Shown: piece by piece, positions 63,733 to 64,000 of the stretch | How positions within the stretch are numbered: the first letter of the stretch is position 1 | How the letters are laid out: every line of letters begins with the position of its first letter | NCBI RefSeq assembly: GCF_013032455.1 | Contig: NZ_WQCF01000006.1 | Coordinates: forward strand, 1 to 64,000 | Direction of reading: 5' to 3' | Length of the DNA: 64,000 nucleotides | Source: Ruegeria atlantica | GTDB taxonomy: Bacteria > Pseudomonadota > Alphaproteobacteria > Rhodobacterales > Rhodobacteraceae | Notes under the pieces: model-generated | The model's input: only the letters and a program-made list of their open reading frames with translations | Database searches by the model: none | Told to the model about the DNA's origin: nothing | Made by a program: the position numbers and the translations under genes

Positions 63733-64000
63733 AACGCGCGCCGACACATAGCTATCCGGGACTAAACCTCGGTCGAAGACACGCCGGTGCGGACAAAGCT
63801 AGCGAAGTCGTCACTTTCGGCTTCTGGGTCTTTTTGATGAGCGATCTGGTCTATTTCGGCCTGATGTTTGCCATTTACATCACCATGATTGACGCGCAGG
63901 CAGGCGGGCCTGGACCGCATCAATTGTTCGATCTCACAAGCATCTTCACCCAGACTATGATTCTGCTCACCAGCAGCCTGACCGTGGGGTTGGCGATGCT
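63729..64000 (+). CDS. cyoC: Cytochrome bo3 ubiquinol oxidase subunit III (partial, runs off window)
   Basis: The ATG at 63729 overlaps the cyoB stop by four bases. The 90 residues visible read KRAPTHSYPGLNLGRRHAGA, then VTFGFWVFLMSDLVYFGLMF, which is the first helix of CyoC. A second helix starts near the window end (TQTMILLTSSLTVGLAM). The gene continues beyond base 64000; cyoD should follow. Confidence 0.93.
   Translation, partial: MKRAPTHSYPGLNLGRRHAGADKASEVVTFGFWVFLMSDLVYFGLMFAIYITMIDAQAGGPGPHQLFDLTSIFTQTMILLTSSLTVGLAM

Noticed and set aside
1..64000. CRISPR arrays, tRNA or rRNA genes, insertion sequences
   Set aside because: No regularly spaced repeats, no cloverleaf-like or rRNA-like sequence, and no transposase-like frame with terminal inverted repeats were noticed on either strand.

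Overview
The window looks like a piece of chromosome, or of a large replicon, from a marine alphaproteobacterium of the Rhodobacterales (Roseobacter group). This is inferred from moderately high GC, the density of ABC importers, a Tex protein with Rhodobacterales-like wording, a DUF2793 protein of the kind known from that order, and a bo3-type quinol oxidase operon. I see no rRNA, tRNA, CRISPR array, insertion sequence or integrase.

Layout. 1-29.5 kb is an uptake-and-catabolism region, nearly all on the + strand. It holds a DeoR regulator with a peptide/sugar-type importer (0.3-7.4 kb). Next come a LysR regulator, a HisN-like phosphatase, a polar amino acid importer, a 2-keto-4-pentenoate hydratase-family enzyme, an atypical SDR and an aminotransferase (7.7-15.4 kb). 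Then follow a divergent GntR regulator with a branched-chain-type importer and a hydantoin/Asp-Glu racemase (15.5-21.7 kb). The region ends with a second peptide-type importer, an amidase and an RpiR regulator (22.2-29.5 kb).

29.7-40.0 kb is a leftward surface-polysaccharide cluster: WcaI-like glycosyltransferase, polymerase/ligase-like membrane protein, three more glycosyltransferases, WcaF-like acetyltransferase, SGNH hydrolase and flippase. Several of its genes are coupled by 4-base overlaps. 40.1-48.8 kb is mixed: tex, a decayed Ldh-family dehydrogenase, a YceI-cytochrome c fusion divergent from an ECF sigma/anti-sigma pair, a winged-helix protein, and a LysR/phytanoyl-CoA dioxygenase-like divergent pair. 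48.9-53.2 kb returns to nucleotide-sugar supply (gmd, fcl, galU), with a phage/GTA-fibre-like protein inserted between fcl and galU. 53.5-58.9 kb is a leftward oligopeptide importer. 59.3-64 kb has a lytic transglycosylase and the start of cyoABC.

Themes worth attention are these. All five solute-binding-protein genes are followed by a GC-rich stem-loop before the first permease. The Ldh-family pseudogene carries a visible 10-bp tandem duplication. A phage-type fibre protein sits inside the polysaccharide genes. A YceI-cytochrome c fusion lies opposite an ECF sigma factor. Calls rest on reading motifs by eye; no database search was run.
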